DNA of 64,000 nt from Butyrivibrio hungatei NK4A153 (GTDB lineage Bacteria; Bacillota; Clostridia; Lachnospirales; Lachnospiraceae), in contig NZ_AUJY01000011.1 in assembly GCF_000424465.1 (NCBI RefSeq), forward strand, positions 156,139 to 220,138. The letters run 5' to 3'. Under the pieces are notes generated by a model. The model was not told the DNA's origin and made no database searches. It saw only the letters and a list, made by a program, of their open reading frames with translations. Position numbers and translations under genes: made by a program. Position 1 is the first letter of the stretch. The number at the start of each line of letters is the position of its first letter. This document shows, one piece after another, positions 24,888-34,337 of this stretch.

Positions 24888-25832
24888 ATGAGTATACAGT
24901 GGGGAGAGAATAAAAAGAATATCTTTAAAAAACGTCGTTTGAAAAAAGGGGCGTTTATCGCCTTTTTGTCTGTTTTTTTGATACTCTTTTTGTCATTTGC
25001 AGTACCCGTTAAGGTAGTTGCTACCGAAAATGTGGTTGAAGATACCAAACCTACCGATCCTACCAATTCAAGAAAATCTAATCTTACAGGTTCTGAAGCT
25101 GAACGAACAAATATCACGGATCCGGGTTCAGCAGAGTCCCCTGACGATCTGAAAAAACTTAATATAGCCAATACGGTTACTGTTACATATGACAACGGAA
25201 ACGGGTCACTGAGCGGATCACTGAGGATACTTATTACTTTAACGCTCATTTCCCTTGCGCCGACGCTTATTGTGATGATGACTTCTTTTACGAGAATCAT
25301 CGTGGCGCTCCATTTCACCAGAACCGCGATAGGAACCCAAACATCTCCTCCCAACCTGGTGATGATTGGGATTGCTTTGTTTATGACACTTTTCATTATG
25401 CAGCCGACGCTTACGACTGTTTATAATGATGCGGTCATTCCTTTTGAAAAGGGGGAGATGGACCAGAAAGAGTTCGGAAAGGTCGCAATGGCGCCGTTTA
25501 GGCAGTTTATGTACGGCCAGACCCAGACTAAGGACGTTAAGCTCTTTATGGAGATAAACAAGACCGAGTGGGACGGAGAACTTGAGAGTATTCCCAATGT
25601 TGTACTGATTCCGAGCTTTATTGTAAGTGAACTTAGAACAGCGTTCATAATTGGTTTTTTGATATATATTCCATTTATTGTTATTGATATGGTTGTGGCA
25701 TCTGTACTTATGAGTATGGGTATGATGATGCTTCCGCCGACTACGATCTCAATGCCGTTTAAGATACTTCTTTTTGTCCTTGCTGACGGATGGAGCCTTA
25801 TCATCGGTAATCTGGTCAAGTCGTTCTATTAG
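24888..25832 (+). CDS. fliP: Flagellar export gate protein FliP
   Basis: Core export-gate membrane protein. The 314-residue product has a basic N-terminus, a first hydrophobic segment (about 24-44) ending near VVATEN that could be a signal peptide, a Thr/Ser/Glu-rich stretch, and the FliP domain from about residue 95 with LAPTLIVMMTSFTRIIVALHF and SMGMMMLPPTTISMPFKILLF. It is longer than usual because of the N-terminal extension. It starts 3 bases after the fliO stop. Confidence 0.96.
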   Translation: MSIQWGENKKNIFKKRRLKKGAFIAFLSVFLILFLSFAVPVKVVATENVVEDTKPTDPTNSRKSNLTGSEAERTNITDPGSAESPDDLKKLNIANTVTVTYDNGNGSLSGSLRILITLTLISLAPTLIVMMTSFTRIIVALHFTRTAIGTQTSPPNLVMIGIALFMTLFIMQPTLTTVYNDAVIPFEKGEMDQKEFGKVAMAPFRQFMYGQTQTKDVKLFMEINKTEWDGELESIPNVVLIPSFIVSELRTAFIIGFLIYIPFIVIDMVVASVLMSMGMMMLPPTTISMPFKILLFVLADGWSLIIGNLVKSFY

Positions 25833-25864
25833 TTTTTGTTATGAGATAGGGGAGGAATGTTTTT

Positions 25865-26137
25865 ATGATAACAATGGCGGATATCAATACGATCGTAAAT
25901 CAGGGACTTATGCTCGTTATTAAGATGTCGCTTCCGGTTCTTTTAACTTCGATGATCGTCGGACTTATTATTTCAATATTTCAGACGGTTACTTCGATAC
26001 AGGAGCAGACGCTTACCTTTGTTCCTAAGGTAATATGCGTATTTCTTATGATTATGCTGACGGGAAACTGGATGATGACTGAGCTTTCGGGCTTTATTAC
26101 ACTTATCTGGTCTGATTTTTCGAAGTATGTGCGCTAG
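25865..26137 (+). CDS. fliQ: Flagellar export gate protein FliQ
   Basis: Two-helix membrane subunit of the export gate, 90 residues, with LLTSMIVGLIISIFQTVTSI and the conserved QEQTLTFVPK. GGGGAGGAATG precedes the start. Confidence 0.97.
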   Translation: MITMADINTIVNQGLMLVIKMSLPVLLTSMIVGLIISIFQTVTSIQEQTLTFVPKVICVFLMIMLTGNWMMTELSGFITLIWSDFSKYVR

Positions 26138-26146
26138 AGGTGAAGT

Positions 26147-26932
26147 ATGATCGATTACAACTTCAGATACGGCGATCTGGAAGTTTTTTTGCTAATAGTT
26201 GTAAGAGTTACAAGTTTTATCTTTGTTTGCCCTTTCTTTGGAGGAAGGCAGACGCCTAACCTTGTGAAAGTGGGATTTGGCCTGCTTTTGTCAACTCTTG
26301 TGTACGGAGCTGTTCCGTATACGGCGCCTTCATATAACACGCTTATCGGTTACACGGTGATCGTTATGAAGGAGGTTACGGTTGGATTTCTTGTGGGCTA
26401 TGCGGTGCAGTTGTGCCAGCTTGTAATTAACTTTGCGGGTCAGATTGTTGATATGCAGATAGGCTTGTCGATGGTAAACCTTTTTGACCCGAATACGAAC
26501 GAACAGGTTACTATTACAGGTCAGCTCTATTCGCAGGTGCTTATTGTTTCGCTTATCATTACGGGAATGTACAGATATATTCTGGATTCGCTTATTGATA
26601 CATTTTCTCTGATACCGATTAACGGCGCGGTCATTCACAGTGACAGGATGCTAAACGCCGTAGTCGCCTTTTTGAGAGATTACATTGTCATCGGCTTTAG
26701 AATAAGCCTGCCGATATTTATCATTACATTTATCACAAATGTTATCCTCGGCGTTCTTGCCAAGGTGTCGCCTCAGATGAACATGTTCTCAGTAGGTATT
26801 CAGATAAAGATCATCGTAGGGCTTATGGTAATGCTGATCACGGTATCGATGCTGGGAGATGCGTCAAACTTTATTTTTAATAATATGAAGGAGCTTATGC
26901 AGGAATTTGTATACAGCATGCAGAGAGGCTGA
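26147..26932 (+). CDS. fliR: Flagellar export gate protein FliR
   Basis: Polytopic export-gate subunit of 261 residues with about six membrane helices. Recognisable blocks are RVTSFIFVCPFFGGRQTPNL and the central VDMQIGLSMVNLFDPN. It lies between fliQ and flhB, and its end may overlap the flhB reading frame. Confidence 0.96.
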   Translation: MIDYNFRYGDLEVFLLIVVRVTSFIFVCPFFGGRQTPNLVKVGFGLLLSTLVYGAVPYTAPSYNTLIGYTVIVMKEVTVGFLVGYAVQLCQLVINFAGQIVDMQIGLSMVNLFDPNTNEQVTITGQLYSQVLIVSLIITGMYRYILDSLIDTFSLIPINGAVIHSDRMLNAVVAFLRDYIVIGFRISLPIFIITFITNVILGVLAKVSPQMNMFSVGIQIKIIVGLMVMLITVSMLGDASNFIFNNMKELMQEFVYSMQRG

Positions 26933-26948
26933 GTTTGAATACAGGCCG

Positions 26949-28061
26949 TTGTTAATTAAATACAATCTGCAGTTCTTTGCCGAGGATGCGAACGGTGCCG
27001 AGAAGTCCGAGCAGCCTACGGCTAAAAAGCTTGAAGATGCCAGAAAAGAAGGCCAGGTTGCAAAGAGCCAGGAAGTTGCGACGGCGTTTAGCCTGCTGGC
27101 ACTTTTCGTGATCTTGCGATTGGTTTACGCACTTATGGGAAGCACTTTTACCAATATTTTCCCGCGAGTGTACAATGACATTCCCAATGTTGCGAGGACT
27201 TATGACGGGCAGCTCCCCATTGCGTATATCACTAGCATTATAAATAAGGCGATGTTGACACTTCTTTTGTTGTGTGCACCGTTTTTTATAGTCGGATTTG
27301 CCGTTGCTTTTATCTGCGACTATGTTCAGGTTGGTTATAAGCCTACATCAAAGCCGTTGCAGCCAAAGCTTTCAAAGCTTAATCCCGTTTCGGGACTTAA
27401 AAAGATTTTTTCTACGAGAAAGCTTTTTGAACTTGCCAAATCAATCCTAAAGCTCATTGTTATGGGAATTGTTATATTTTCTTTTTTTTCAAAAAGAAAT
27501 GATTATCTGTTCCTTCTGTATGATATGCCGCTTGGTCAGGCAATCGGGCTTATGGGGAATCTCATTATAGACCTTGGATTCAGGGTTGCGATCGCGTATA
27601 TGATCATAGCAATCGCTGATTTCATCTATCAGAAGCGCAAGTTTACCAAGGATATGATGATGACCAAGCAGGAAGTAAAGGATGAGTTCAAGAATTCCGA
27701 GGGAAGCCCGGAGGTTAAGTCGGCGCAGAAGAGAAGAATGATGGAAGCGTCAAGACGAAGAATGATGCAGGCAGTTCCCCAGGCGGACGTTGTTATTACG
27801 AACCCGACGCACTACGCTGTTGCCGTTAAGTACGATGCGGAAGAAGCGGAAGCTCCCATTGTTGTTGCGAAGGGCGCGGATTTCATGGCTCAGAGGATAA
27901 AAGAGCTTGCTAAGGAAAATGACGTCGAGATTGTAGAAAACAAGCCGCTTGCGCGTATGCTATATGCGAATGTTGAAGTCGGCGAGCTTGTTCCGCCGGA
28001 GCTTTATAAGGCGGTTGCCGAAGTACTTGCTTATGTTTACCACTTAAAGGGTAAGATTTAA
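26949..28061 (+). CDS. flhB: Flagellar export specificity switch FlhB
   Basis: Export-gate protein that switches from hook to filament substrates after self-cleavage. The cleavage motif NPTH is visible in VVITNPTHYAVAVKY. The N-terminus LIKYNLQFFAEDANG and KKLEDARKEGQVAKSQEV is typical, as are four membrane helices. No ATG is suitable: TTG 26949 gives the family-like start (370 residues), while TTG 26907, inside fliR, would add 14 residues. Ribosome sites are weak for both, so the start is uncertain. Confidence 0.95.
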   Translation: MLIKYNLQFFAEDANGAEKSEQPTAKKLEDARKEGQVAKSQEVATAFSLLALFVILRLVYALMGSTFTNIFPRVYNDIPNVARTYDGQLPIAYITSIINKAMLTLLLLCAPFFIVGFAVAFICDYVQVGYKPTSKPLQPKLSKLNPVSGLKKIFSTRKLFELAKSILKLIVMGIVIFSFFSKRNDYLFLLYDMPLGQAIGLMGNLIIDLGFRVAIAYMIIAIADFIYQKRKFTKDMMMTKQEVKDEFKNSEGSPEVKSAQKRRMMEASRRRMMQAVPQADVVITNPTHYAVAVKYDAEEAEAPIVVAKGADFMAQRIKELAKENDVEIVENKPLARMLYANVEVGELVPPELYKAVAEVLAYVYHLKGKI

Positions 28062-28109
28062 AAGGTTTAGTTATGGATTTAGAAATTTTTACAGAAAGGA
28101 GAGTACGGC

Positions 28110-30167
28110 ATGGACGCGAAAAAAATCAGAGACCGCGTATATGATTACGGTCTTGCTTTATATATTGTTGCGGCTATCGTAATGCTCATTATACCGCTTC
28201 GTGACTGGGTGCTGGATATTCTCCTTGCTTTTGATATGTCACTTTCTTTTGTGATCATGTTTACCGCCATGTTTGCGGCTGATGTTCTGGATATGTCGTT
28301 TTTCCCTACGATACTTCTTTTTACGACTATCTTCAGAATTGCACTTAACGTTTCATCTACCCGTCTTATCCTGACAGAGGGCGGTGCGGGTAAAGTTATT
28401 GAAGTATTCGGTTCCTTCGTTGGCGGAGGTGACCTTATTGTCGGAGCTATCGTCTATGTAATTCTCATAATCGTACAGCTCATGGTAATCAACAAAGGTT
28501 CTGAGAGAGTTGCGGAAGTATCGGCAAGATTTACCCTTGATGCCATGCCCGGTAAGCAGATGGCTATCGACGCCGATCTTAATACGGGTGCCATCACTGA
28601 TGTTGAGGCGAAACAGAGAAGACAGAAGATTCAGGATGAAGCAAGCTTCTTCGGAGCTATGGACGGTGCTACGAAGTATGTAAAAGGAGATGCGACTGCG
28701 GGCCTTATTATTACGGCGGTTAACCTTCTTGGCGGTATTGCCATGGGTATCCTGAGAAAAGGGATGGACGTAAATACTGCCATCAATACATATTCGATTC
28801 TCACGATGGGTGACGGACTTGTAAGTTCTATTCCTTCTCTTATGATATCGATGTCGACAGGTATCCTTGTTACCAAGGGATCAAAAGAGGCAGATTTTGG
28901 CCACGTGCTTATCGGTCAGCTCTTTGGTATGCCGAAGACTCTTTACCTTGTGGGCGGAGTTTTGTCGGGGCTTGGTATTTTTTCACCGCTTCCTACGCTT
29001 CTTTATGTTGCTTTCGGTGCAGGATTCATCTTTATGGGAAGAATTGCGAGTCAGACTATCGAGGAAGTTGCGGTTGAGGGAGAAGTTGCATCGCCTGAAG
29101 AACAGCAGGCTGAAGAGATAAGACAGCCCGAGAATGTAACAAGTCTTTTGCAGGTTGATCCTATCGAGCTTGAGTTTGGTTACGGTATTATTCCGCTTGC
29201 GGACGTTAATCAGGGCGGAGATCTTCTCGACCGAGTTGTTATGATCAGAAGGCAGGTTGCCCTTGAACTTGGTACCGTTGTTCCGATAATTCGACTTAGA
29301 GATAATATTCAGTTGAATCCTAATCAATATATCATTAAAATTAAAGGTATACAGGTTAGTGACGGTGAGATTTTGTTCGATCATTACATGGCTATGAATC
29401 CCGGACATGTCGAGGAAGAGATTACAGGTATTCCTACATTTGAGCCGTCATTCCACCTTCCTGCGATATGGATTACGGAGGGACAGAGAGAAAGAGCGGA
29501 GAGCTTTGGCTACACCGTTGTAGACCCGCCGTCAATCATTGCTACGCATTTGACGGAGATTATAAGAGAACATATCGCGGAACTTCTTACAAGGCAGGAT
29601 GTACAGAACCTTGTGGACAATCTGAAAGAGAACAATCATGCTCTTGTGGAAGAGCTTGTGCCTAAGCTCATGAGCCTTGGTGAGATTGAGAAGGTTCTTC
29701 AGAATCTCCTTCGCGAAGGCATTTCCATAAGGGACCTTGTGACAATATTCGAGACGCTTGCAGATTTTGCTCCGTCTACACACGATCCGGATATCCTTAC
29801 GGAGTATGTAAGACAGAGCTTAAAGAGAGCTATCTCCAACAAGTATTTTGTGCCGGGAGAGACTACGAGCGTTGTTACTCTTGATCCCAAGATCGAACAG
29901 GAGATCATGAGCAGCGTTAAGCAGACAGAAACAGGTGCTTATCTTACACTTGATCCCGCTAGAACCAAGTCTATACTTGCTGCTGTGGGAGAGCAGGTCA
30001 AGAAGCTTGAAGATGCGGGTAAACAGGCAATCATCATGGCGTCACCTATAGTGCGTATGTACTTTAAGAAGATGACAGAAGACTACTATAAAGATCTGGT
30101 TGTTATTTCATATAACGAAGTCGAAGCCAGTATCGAACTACAATCGGTGGGGATGGTAACTGCGTAA
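28110..30167 (+). CDS. flhA: Flagellar export gate protein FlhA
   Basis: Largest export-gate subunit, 685 residues. The N-terminal half has eight predicted membrane helices and the family block ALNVSSTRLILTEGGAGKVI; the C-terminal half (from about 340) is the cytoplasmic docking domain for chaperones and FliJ. GAAAGGAGAG precedes ATG 28110. The stop abuts the flhF start directly. Confidence 0.98.
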   Translation: MDAKKIRDRVYDYGLALYIVAAIVMLIIPLRDWVLDILLAFDMSLSFVIMFTAMFAADVLDMSFFPTILLFTTIFRIALNVSSTRLILTEGGAGKVIEVFGSFVGGGDLIVGAIVYVILIIVQLMVINKGSERVAEVSARFTLDAMPGKQMAIDADLNTGAITDVEAKQRRQKIQDEASFFGAMDGATKYVKGDATAGLIITAVNLLGGIAMGILRKGMDVNTAINTYSILTMGDGLVSSIPSLMISMSTGILVTKGSKEADFGHVLIGQLFGMPKTLYLVGGVLSGLGIFSPLPTLLYVAFGAGFIFMGRIASQTIEEVAVEGEVASPEEQQAEEIRQPENVTSLLQVDPIELEFGYGIIPLADVNQGGDLLDRVVMIRRQVALELGTVVPIIRLRDNIQLNPNQYIIKIKGIQVSDGEILFDHYMAMNPGHVEEEITGIPTFEPSFHLPAIWITEGQRERAESFGYTVVDPPSIIATHLTEIIREHIAELLTRQDVQNLVDNLKENNHALVEELVPKLMSLGEIEKVLQNLLREGISIRDLVTIFETLADFAPSTHDPDILTEYVRQSLKRAISNKYFVPGETTSVVTLDPKIEQEIMSSVKQTETGAYLTLDPARTKSILAAVGEQVKKLEDAGKQAIIMASPIVRMYFKKMTEDYYKDLVVISYNEVEASIELQSVGMVTA

Positions 30168-31445
30168 ATGATTATAAAAAAGTATGTTGGAAAAAATGAA
30201 AGCGAAGCCACGGATGAGGCAAAAAAGGAGCTCGGGGGAAACATCGTCGTAATGAATGTACGACCTGTTAAGAAGTCCGGTTTTCTGGCTCTGTTCCAGT
30301 CTCAGAAGATTGAAGTGACAGTGGCACTCGAGGAGGAACCTGAAAGGCCGGTAAGAACGACCTATACTCCGCAAAAGCCCAAAGTACAGGAAAGCAGGGG
30401 CTCTTTTGACAATGCTCAAAGAGATACCGTGGTTTCCGCTGCTGCGACGGCTACCAAGGTTTCTACGCCGAAGGAAGATAACAGCGCTATCGAAGAAAAG
30501 CTTGATAATCTCAGCTCTCTTTTGGAGAAAAATATTCTCAAGAATGAGAAGGAGGTTGTTGCTCCCAAAGCTGAAAAAGAAACGGGTGTTGTTCCCGAGA
30601 AAAATAATGATGGCGTAAAAACTTCTAAAAATGATATATCAGAAGAAACACTTTCTTTCATAAAATTGTTATATAATACTCTTATAGAGAATGAAGTTGA
30701 CGAGATATACGTAAACCAGCTTACCGATGAGGTTGAAAAGATAAGTAAACCCGGACTTCCTTTTGATTACGCGCTTGCAAACGTTTATCAGAAGATGGTT
30801 CTTAAGTTCGGTAAGTCTGAGCCTATAAAAGAAGTCGGTGAAGAAAAGCCGATAGCTGAGATTTTTATAGGTCCCACAGGTGTCGGCAAGACAACTACGA
30901 TTGCCAAACTTGCGTCGGAGCTTACTGTTTCCAAAAAGAAGAAAGTAGCTCTTTTGACCATGGATACATACAGAATTGCGGCAGCCGAGCAGCTTCGCAC
31001 ATATGCATCGATACTTGAGATTCCTTTCAGGGTTATTTATTCTGTCGATGAGATGAAGCAGGCGGCTGAAGATTTCAGGGAATATGACTACATCATGGTC
31101 GATACGGCGGGACATTCACTTAAAAATGAAGAGCTTATAAGAGATGTTGAGAACTACATAAGGGCTTTGGAGGAGCTTATGGAGTGCGAAAACTATCTTG
31201 TTTTGTCAGCGACTACCAAGTACCGCGACCTCATTGAGATTTCGGATGCGTATTCGGAAATGGTTGCATATAAGCTTATTTTTACAAAAATGGATGAGAC
31301 AGGCGCAAAAGGTAACCTTTACAATATCAGAATGCATACGGGTTCGCCCATCGCGTATATCACAAACGGCCAAAACGTGCCGGATGACATCGCGGTATTT
31401 GATGCACAGAAAATAGTAAAGAACCTTCTTGGCGGAAAAAGTTAA
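30168..31445 (+). CDS. flhF: Flagellar SRP-like GTPase FlhF
   Basis: SRP-family GTPase that sets flagellar placement and number. Of 425 residues, the first 60 are the basic B domain, followed by a variable linker, an N domain, and the G domain with G1 motif GPTGVGKTT at 235-243, then VALLTMDTYRIAAAEQL and the DTAGHS G3 motif. It starts immediately after the flhA stop. flhG follows, as usual. Confidence 0.97.
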   Translation: MIIKKYVGKNESEATDEAKKELGGNIVVMNVRPVKKSGFLALFQSQKIEVTVALEEEPERPVRTTYTPQKPKVQESRGSFDNAQRDTVVSAAATATKVSTPKEDNSAIEEKLDNLSSLLEKNILKNEKEVVAPKAEKETGVVPEKNNDGVKTSKNDISEETLSFIKLLYNTLIENEVDEIYVNQLTDEVEKISKPGLPFDYALANVYQKMVLKFGKSEPIKEVGEEKPIAEIFIGPTGVGKTTTIAKLASELTVSKKKKVALLTMDTYRIAAAEQLRTYASILEIPFRVIYSVDEMKQAAEDFREYDYIMVDTAGHSLKNEELIRDVENYIRALEELMECENYLVLSATTKYRDLIEISDAYSEMVAYKLIFTKMDETGAKGNLYNIRMHTGSPIAYITNGQNVPDDIAVFDAQKIVKNLLGGKS

Positions 31446-31462
31446 TTTGGGGATAGTTATAT

Positions 31463-32389
31463 ATGGATCAGGCGCAACAGCTTAGAAATATTATTAAAAA
31501 TTCAAATAAGCCGCAGCGTCCGCTTGCTAGAATTATCACCGTTACAAGCGGAAAAGGCGGTGTTGGTAAGTCAAATGTTTCCATAAATCTGGCGGTTCAG
31601 TTCAGGAAGATGGGCAAAAGAGTCATTATTCTGGACGCCGATTTCGGACTTGCAAATATAGAGATAATGTTTGGAACTGTGCCAAAGCACAATTTATGCG
31701 ATCTTATCTATCAGGGTAAGAATATTAAGGACATCATTACCTGGGGACCTGAGGGTGTCGGATTTATCTCCGGCGGATCGGGAATTTCGGGTATGTACAA
31801 CTTAAGCAGAGATTATCTTGTATATATTATTGTTAATCTTGCCGAACTTGATGCAATTGCTGATATAATAATAATAGATACGGGAGCGGGAATATCGAGC
31901 GCAGTAATGGAGTTTCTTGTGGCAAGCGGTGAGATCATACTTGTTACAACACCGGAACCTACATCGATTACCGATTCGTATTCACTTCTTAAGGCACTGA
32001 ACCAGTCTCCGCGTTTTTCGAGGGAGAACACTAAGGTAAAAGTTGTTTCGAACAGAGTTTCATCAAGTGATGAAGGTCAGCAGCTGTTTAATAAGTTAAA
32101 CGCGGTTGTGGCCAGATATCTGAAACTTCCTTTATCTTACATGGGAGCAATCCCGCAGGATCAGTATCTTGCCAGAAGTGTAATGCAACAATCACCGGTT
32201 TCATTGCAGTATCCGAATGCCAAGTCGGTTAAGGCGTTTGAGAGTATTGCGAATCAGCTTATGAATCCGGGAAGTCAGGAAGAAGTAAAGCAGAGAGGAA
32301 TGGCGGCTTTCTTTTCACATATTATTACGGGAAGAAAGCTTAGCAGCAGGGAGACAGCACAGGGACAAAGCATAACTTCAGAAAACTAA
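31463..32389 (+). CDS. flhG: Flagellar number regulator FlhG (MinD-like ATPase)
   Basis: MinD/ParA-type ATPase that limits flagellar number and stimulates FlhF. The deviant Walker A is in TVTSGKGGVGKSNVSINLA (about residues 27-45), followed by VIILDADFGLANIEIMFG and an IIDTGAGIS motif. 308 residues. The region before Walker A carries the basic/Gln segment (DQAQQLRNIIKN) used by FlhG to activate FlhF. It is distinct from the cell-division MinD at 46071. Confidence 0.95.
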   Translation: MDQAQQLRNIIKNSNKPQRPLARIITVTSGKGGVGKSNVSINLAVQFRKMGKRVIILDADFGLANIEIMFGTVPKHNLCDLIYQGKNIKDIITWGPEGVGFISGGSGISGMYNLSRDYLVYIIVNLAELDAIADIIIIDTGAGISSAVMEFLVASGEIILVTTPEPTSITDSYSLLKALNQSPRFSRENTKVKVVSNRVSSSDEGQQLFNKLNAVVARYLKLPLSYMGAIPQDQYLARSVMQQSPVSLQYPNAKSVKAFESIANQLMNPGSQEEVKQRGMAAFFSHIITGRKLSSRETAQGQSITSEN

Positions 32390-32426
32390 GTCGTTAATTA
32401 TTGGCGGATTGGAGACAAGGTATTAT

Positions 32427-33149
32427 ATGCTCACTGATTATATTTCACCCGGGATAAGAGTGGAACTTAAGGCAGCCGGTAAAGTCTGGATGGATGAGGA
32501 TACGCGAACGAGACACATCTATATGAGCAAAGTTATGGATGTGACTTCGGATGATAGGATTGAAGTCCTCATGCCGTTTGAAAAAGGCAAACTTGTTCTA
32601 CTGCCCGTTGACGGAGAATATAGCTTGTGTTTCTACAGTACCAAGGGATTGTTTCAATGTTATTCCAGGATTGTAGACAGGTACAGAAGCGACAATATGT
32701 ATATACTTGTGCTCGATCTTTCCAGCGAGCTTCAACGACTACAAAGACGAGAGTATTACAGGTTCAGCTGTGCTCTTGAATTAAAATCCCGAACCTGCAC
32801 AAAAGGAGAGCTGGAAGCCTTTGAAAAGAACAGAAAATATCTCGTCGACAAGACAAAACCGCTCCAAAGGAGCGTTATAGTTGACATAAGCGGAGGCGGG
32901 CTACGGTTTGTGGCTAACTTCCAATACGAGGAGGGCAGTACAATTTACTGCTCGTATCGTTTACCGAGGGGGGCAAATGATAGAGAATTTGAGATGATTT
33001 GCAGCATATTAAAGGTACAAGAGTTAGAAAGTAGACCGGGTTTATTTGAACATCGTATCCAATACGTGTATATCGACGAACCTTCCAGAGAAGATATTAT
33101 CCACTTCATCTTTGAGGAAGAACGAAAAATAAGAAAGAAGCAAACATAA
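32427..33149 (+). CDS. PilZ-domain cyclic di-GMP effector (YcgR/DgrA-like flagellar brake)
   Basis: A 240-residue protein with an N-terminal YcgR-type beta domain and a C-terminal PilZ domain. Both cyclic di-GMP contacts are visible: the R-x3-R region in QRREYYRFSC (R107, R108, R112) and the later DISGGGLRF. Its position among motor and chemotaxis genes suggests it slows or redirects the motor when cyclic di-GMP is high. ATG 32427 is preferred because GGAGACAAGG lies 6 bases upstream; a TTG at 32409 is in frame but overlaps that site. Confidence 0.88.
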   Translation: MLTDYISPGIRVELKAAGKVWMDEDTRTRHIYMSKVMDVTSDDRIEVLMPFEKGKLVLLPVDGEYSLCFYSTKGLFQCYSRIVDRYRSDNMYILVLDLSSELQRLQRREYYRFSCALELKSRTCTKGELEAFEKNRKYLVDKTKPLQRSVIVDISGGGLRFVANFQYEEGSTIYCSYRLPRGANDREFEMICSILKVQELESRPGLFEHRIQYVYIDEPSREDIIHFIFEEERKIRKKQT

Positions 33150-33151
33150 TT

Positions 33152-34222
33152 ATGAAAAAAATTTTGATAATTGATGATTCTGCACTTATGAGAACAGTTC
33201 TTAGTGATATTATTAACTCAGATTCAAGATTCCAGGTAGCTGACAAGGCTAAAGACGGAATTGAGGGATTGGAGCTTTTAAAGCAGAATACTTATGATGC
33301 TGTCGTACTTGATATTAATATGCCGAGAATGGACGGTATCACAATGCTTAAAGAACTTCATAAGAACGGAATAAAAGCCAAGATAATGATGGCCAGCACC
33401 GATACTAAGGAAGGTGCAAAAGTAACAATGGATGCGCTTGATCTGGGTGCGCTTGATTTCGTGCACAAGCCGGACAGAGCGTCTGAGTGTAAGGGCGAAG
33501 AGTTTTGTAAGCTTTTCCTGAATACACTTGCAGCTGTTGCAAACAGTAAAGCACCGGGTTCAACAAAAGCCTTTTCATTTGATGAAGTTAAGGAATCACG
33601 TAAAGTTGTTGAACTGGTCACAAAATCCGCGAGCAAGATCACGGGAAACAGAATCGTTGCAATAGCAAGTTCAACGGGCGGCCCAAGGGCGTTACAGTCT
33701 GTAATACCAAGGCTTCCCAAAAACCTCAAAACCCCTGTAGTTATAGTTCAGCACATGCCGGAAGGCTTTACAGCATCACTTGCTGAAAGGCTTGATTCTC
33801 TGAGTGAGGTCCGTGTTAAGGAAGCCGCAGAAGGCGATATATTGGCACCGGGAACGGTATATATATCAAGGGGCGGCAAACACATGCATATCGTTAAGAA
33901 TGCAGGAAAAAGTGTTATCCACTATATGGATGGACCGACCAGAGAAGGCGTAAGACCTTGTGCAAATTTCATGTATGAATCACTTGTTGATTCTGATTAC
34001 GATGAAATCTGCTGCGTAGTAATGACCGGAATGGGCGCCGATGGAACTGAGGGAATCAAGAATCTGAAATCTAGGAAAAAAGTACATGTAATCGGCCAGG
34101 ACGAAAGCACCTGCACCGTTTACGGAATGCCCAAATCAGTAGCAACAGCTGGACTTGTCGATCAGGTTGTAAAACTTGATGACATCGCCCAGGAAATAAT
34201 AATGAGTGTTGGTGTTAATTGA
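33152..34222 (+). CDS. cheB: Chemotaxis methylesterase CheB
   Basis: Response regulator that removes methyl groups from chemoreceptors. The receiver domain has D54 as phospho-acceptor in VVLDINMPRMDG. The methylesterase domain has the active serine S174 in IASSTGGPRALQ, the histidine in VQHMPEGFT and the aspartate in GMGADGTEG. 356 residues. It begins two bases after the PilZ gene. No cheR is present in the window. Confidence 0.97.
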   Translation: MKKILIIDDSALMRTVLSDIINSDSRFQVADKAKDGIEGLELLKQNTYDAVVLDINMPRMDGITMLKELHKNGIKAKIMMASTDTKEGAKVTMDALDLGALDFVHKPDRASECKGEEFCKLFLNTLAAVANSKAPGSTKAFSFDEVKESRKVVELVTKSASKITGNRIVAIASSTGGPRALQSVIPRLPKNLKTPVVIVQHMPEGFTASLAERLDSLSEVRVKEAAEGDILAPGTVYISRGGKHMHIVKNAGKSVIHYMDGPTREGVRPCANFMYESLVDSDYDEICCVVMTGMGADGTEGIKNLKSRKKVHVIGQDESTCTVYGMPKSVATAGLVDQVVKLDDIAQEIIMSVGVN

Positions 34223-34337
34223 GGGTTTTACTTTTAATCTTTCATATCTGACGATCCATATCCCCTCCATTAACTACCGATGAAAACAAACACAATTTGC
34301 ATGACTAAACAATTTTTCTTATGGAGGTAGATTGATT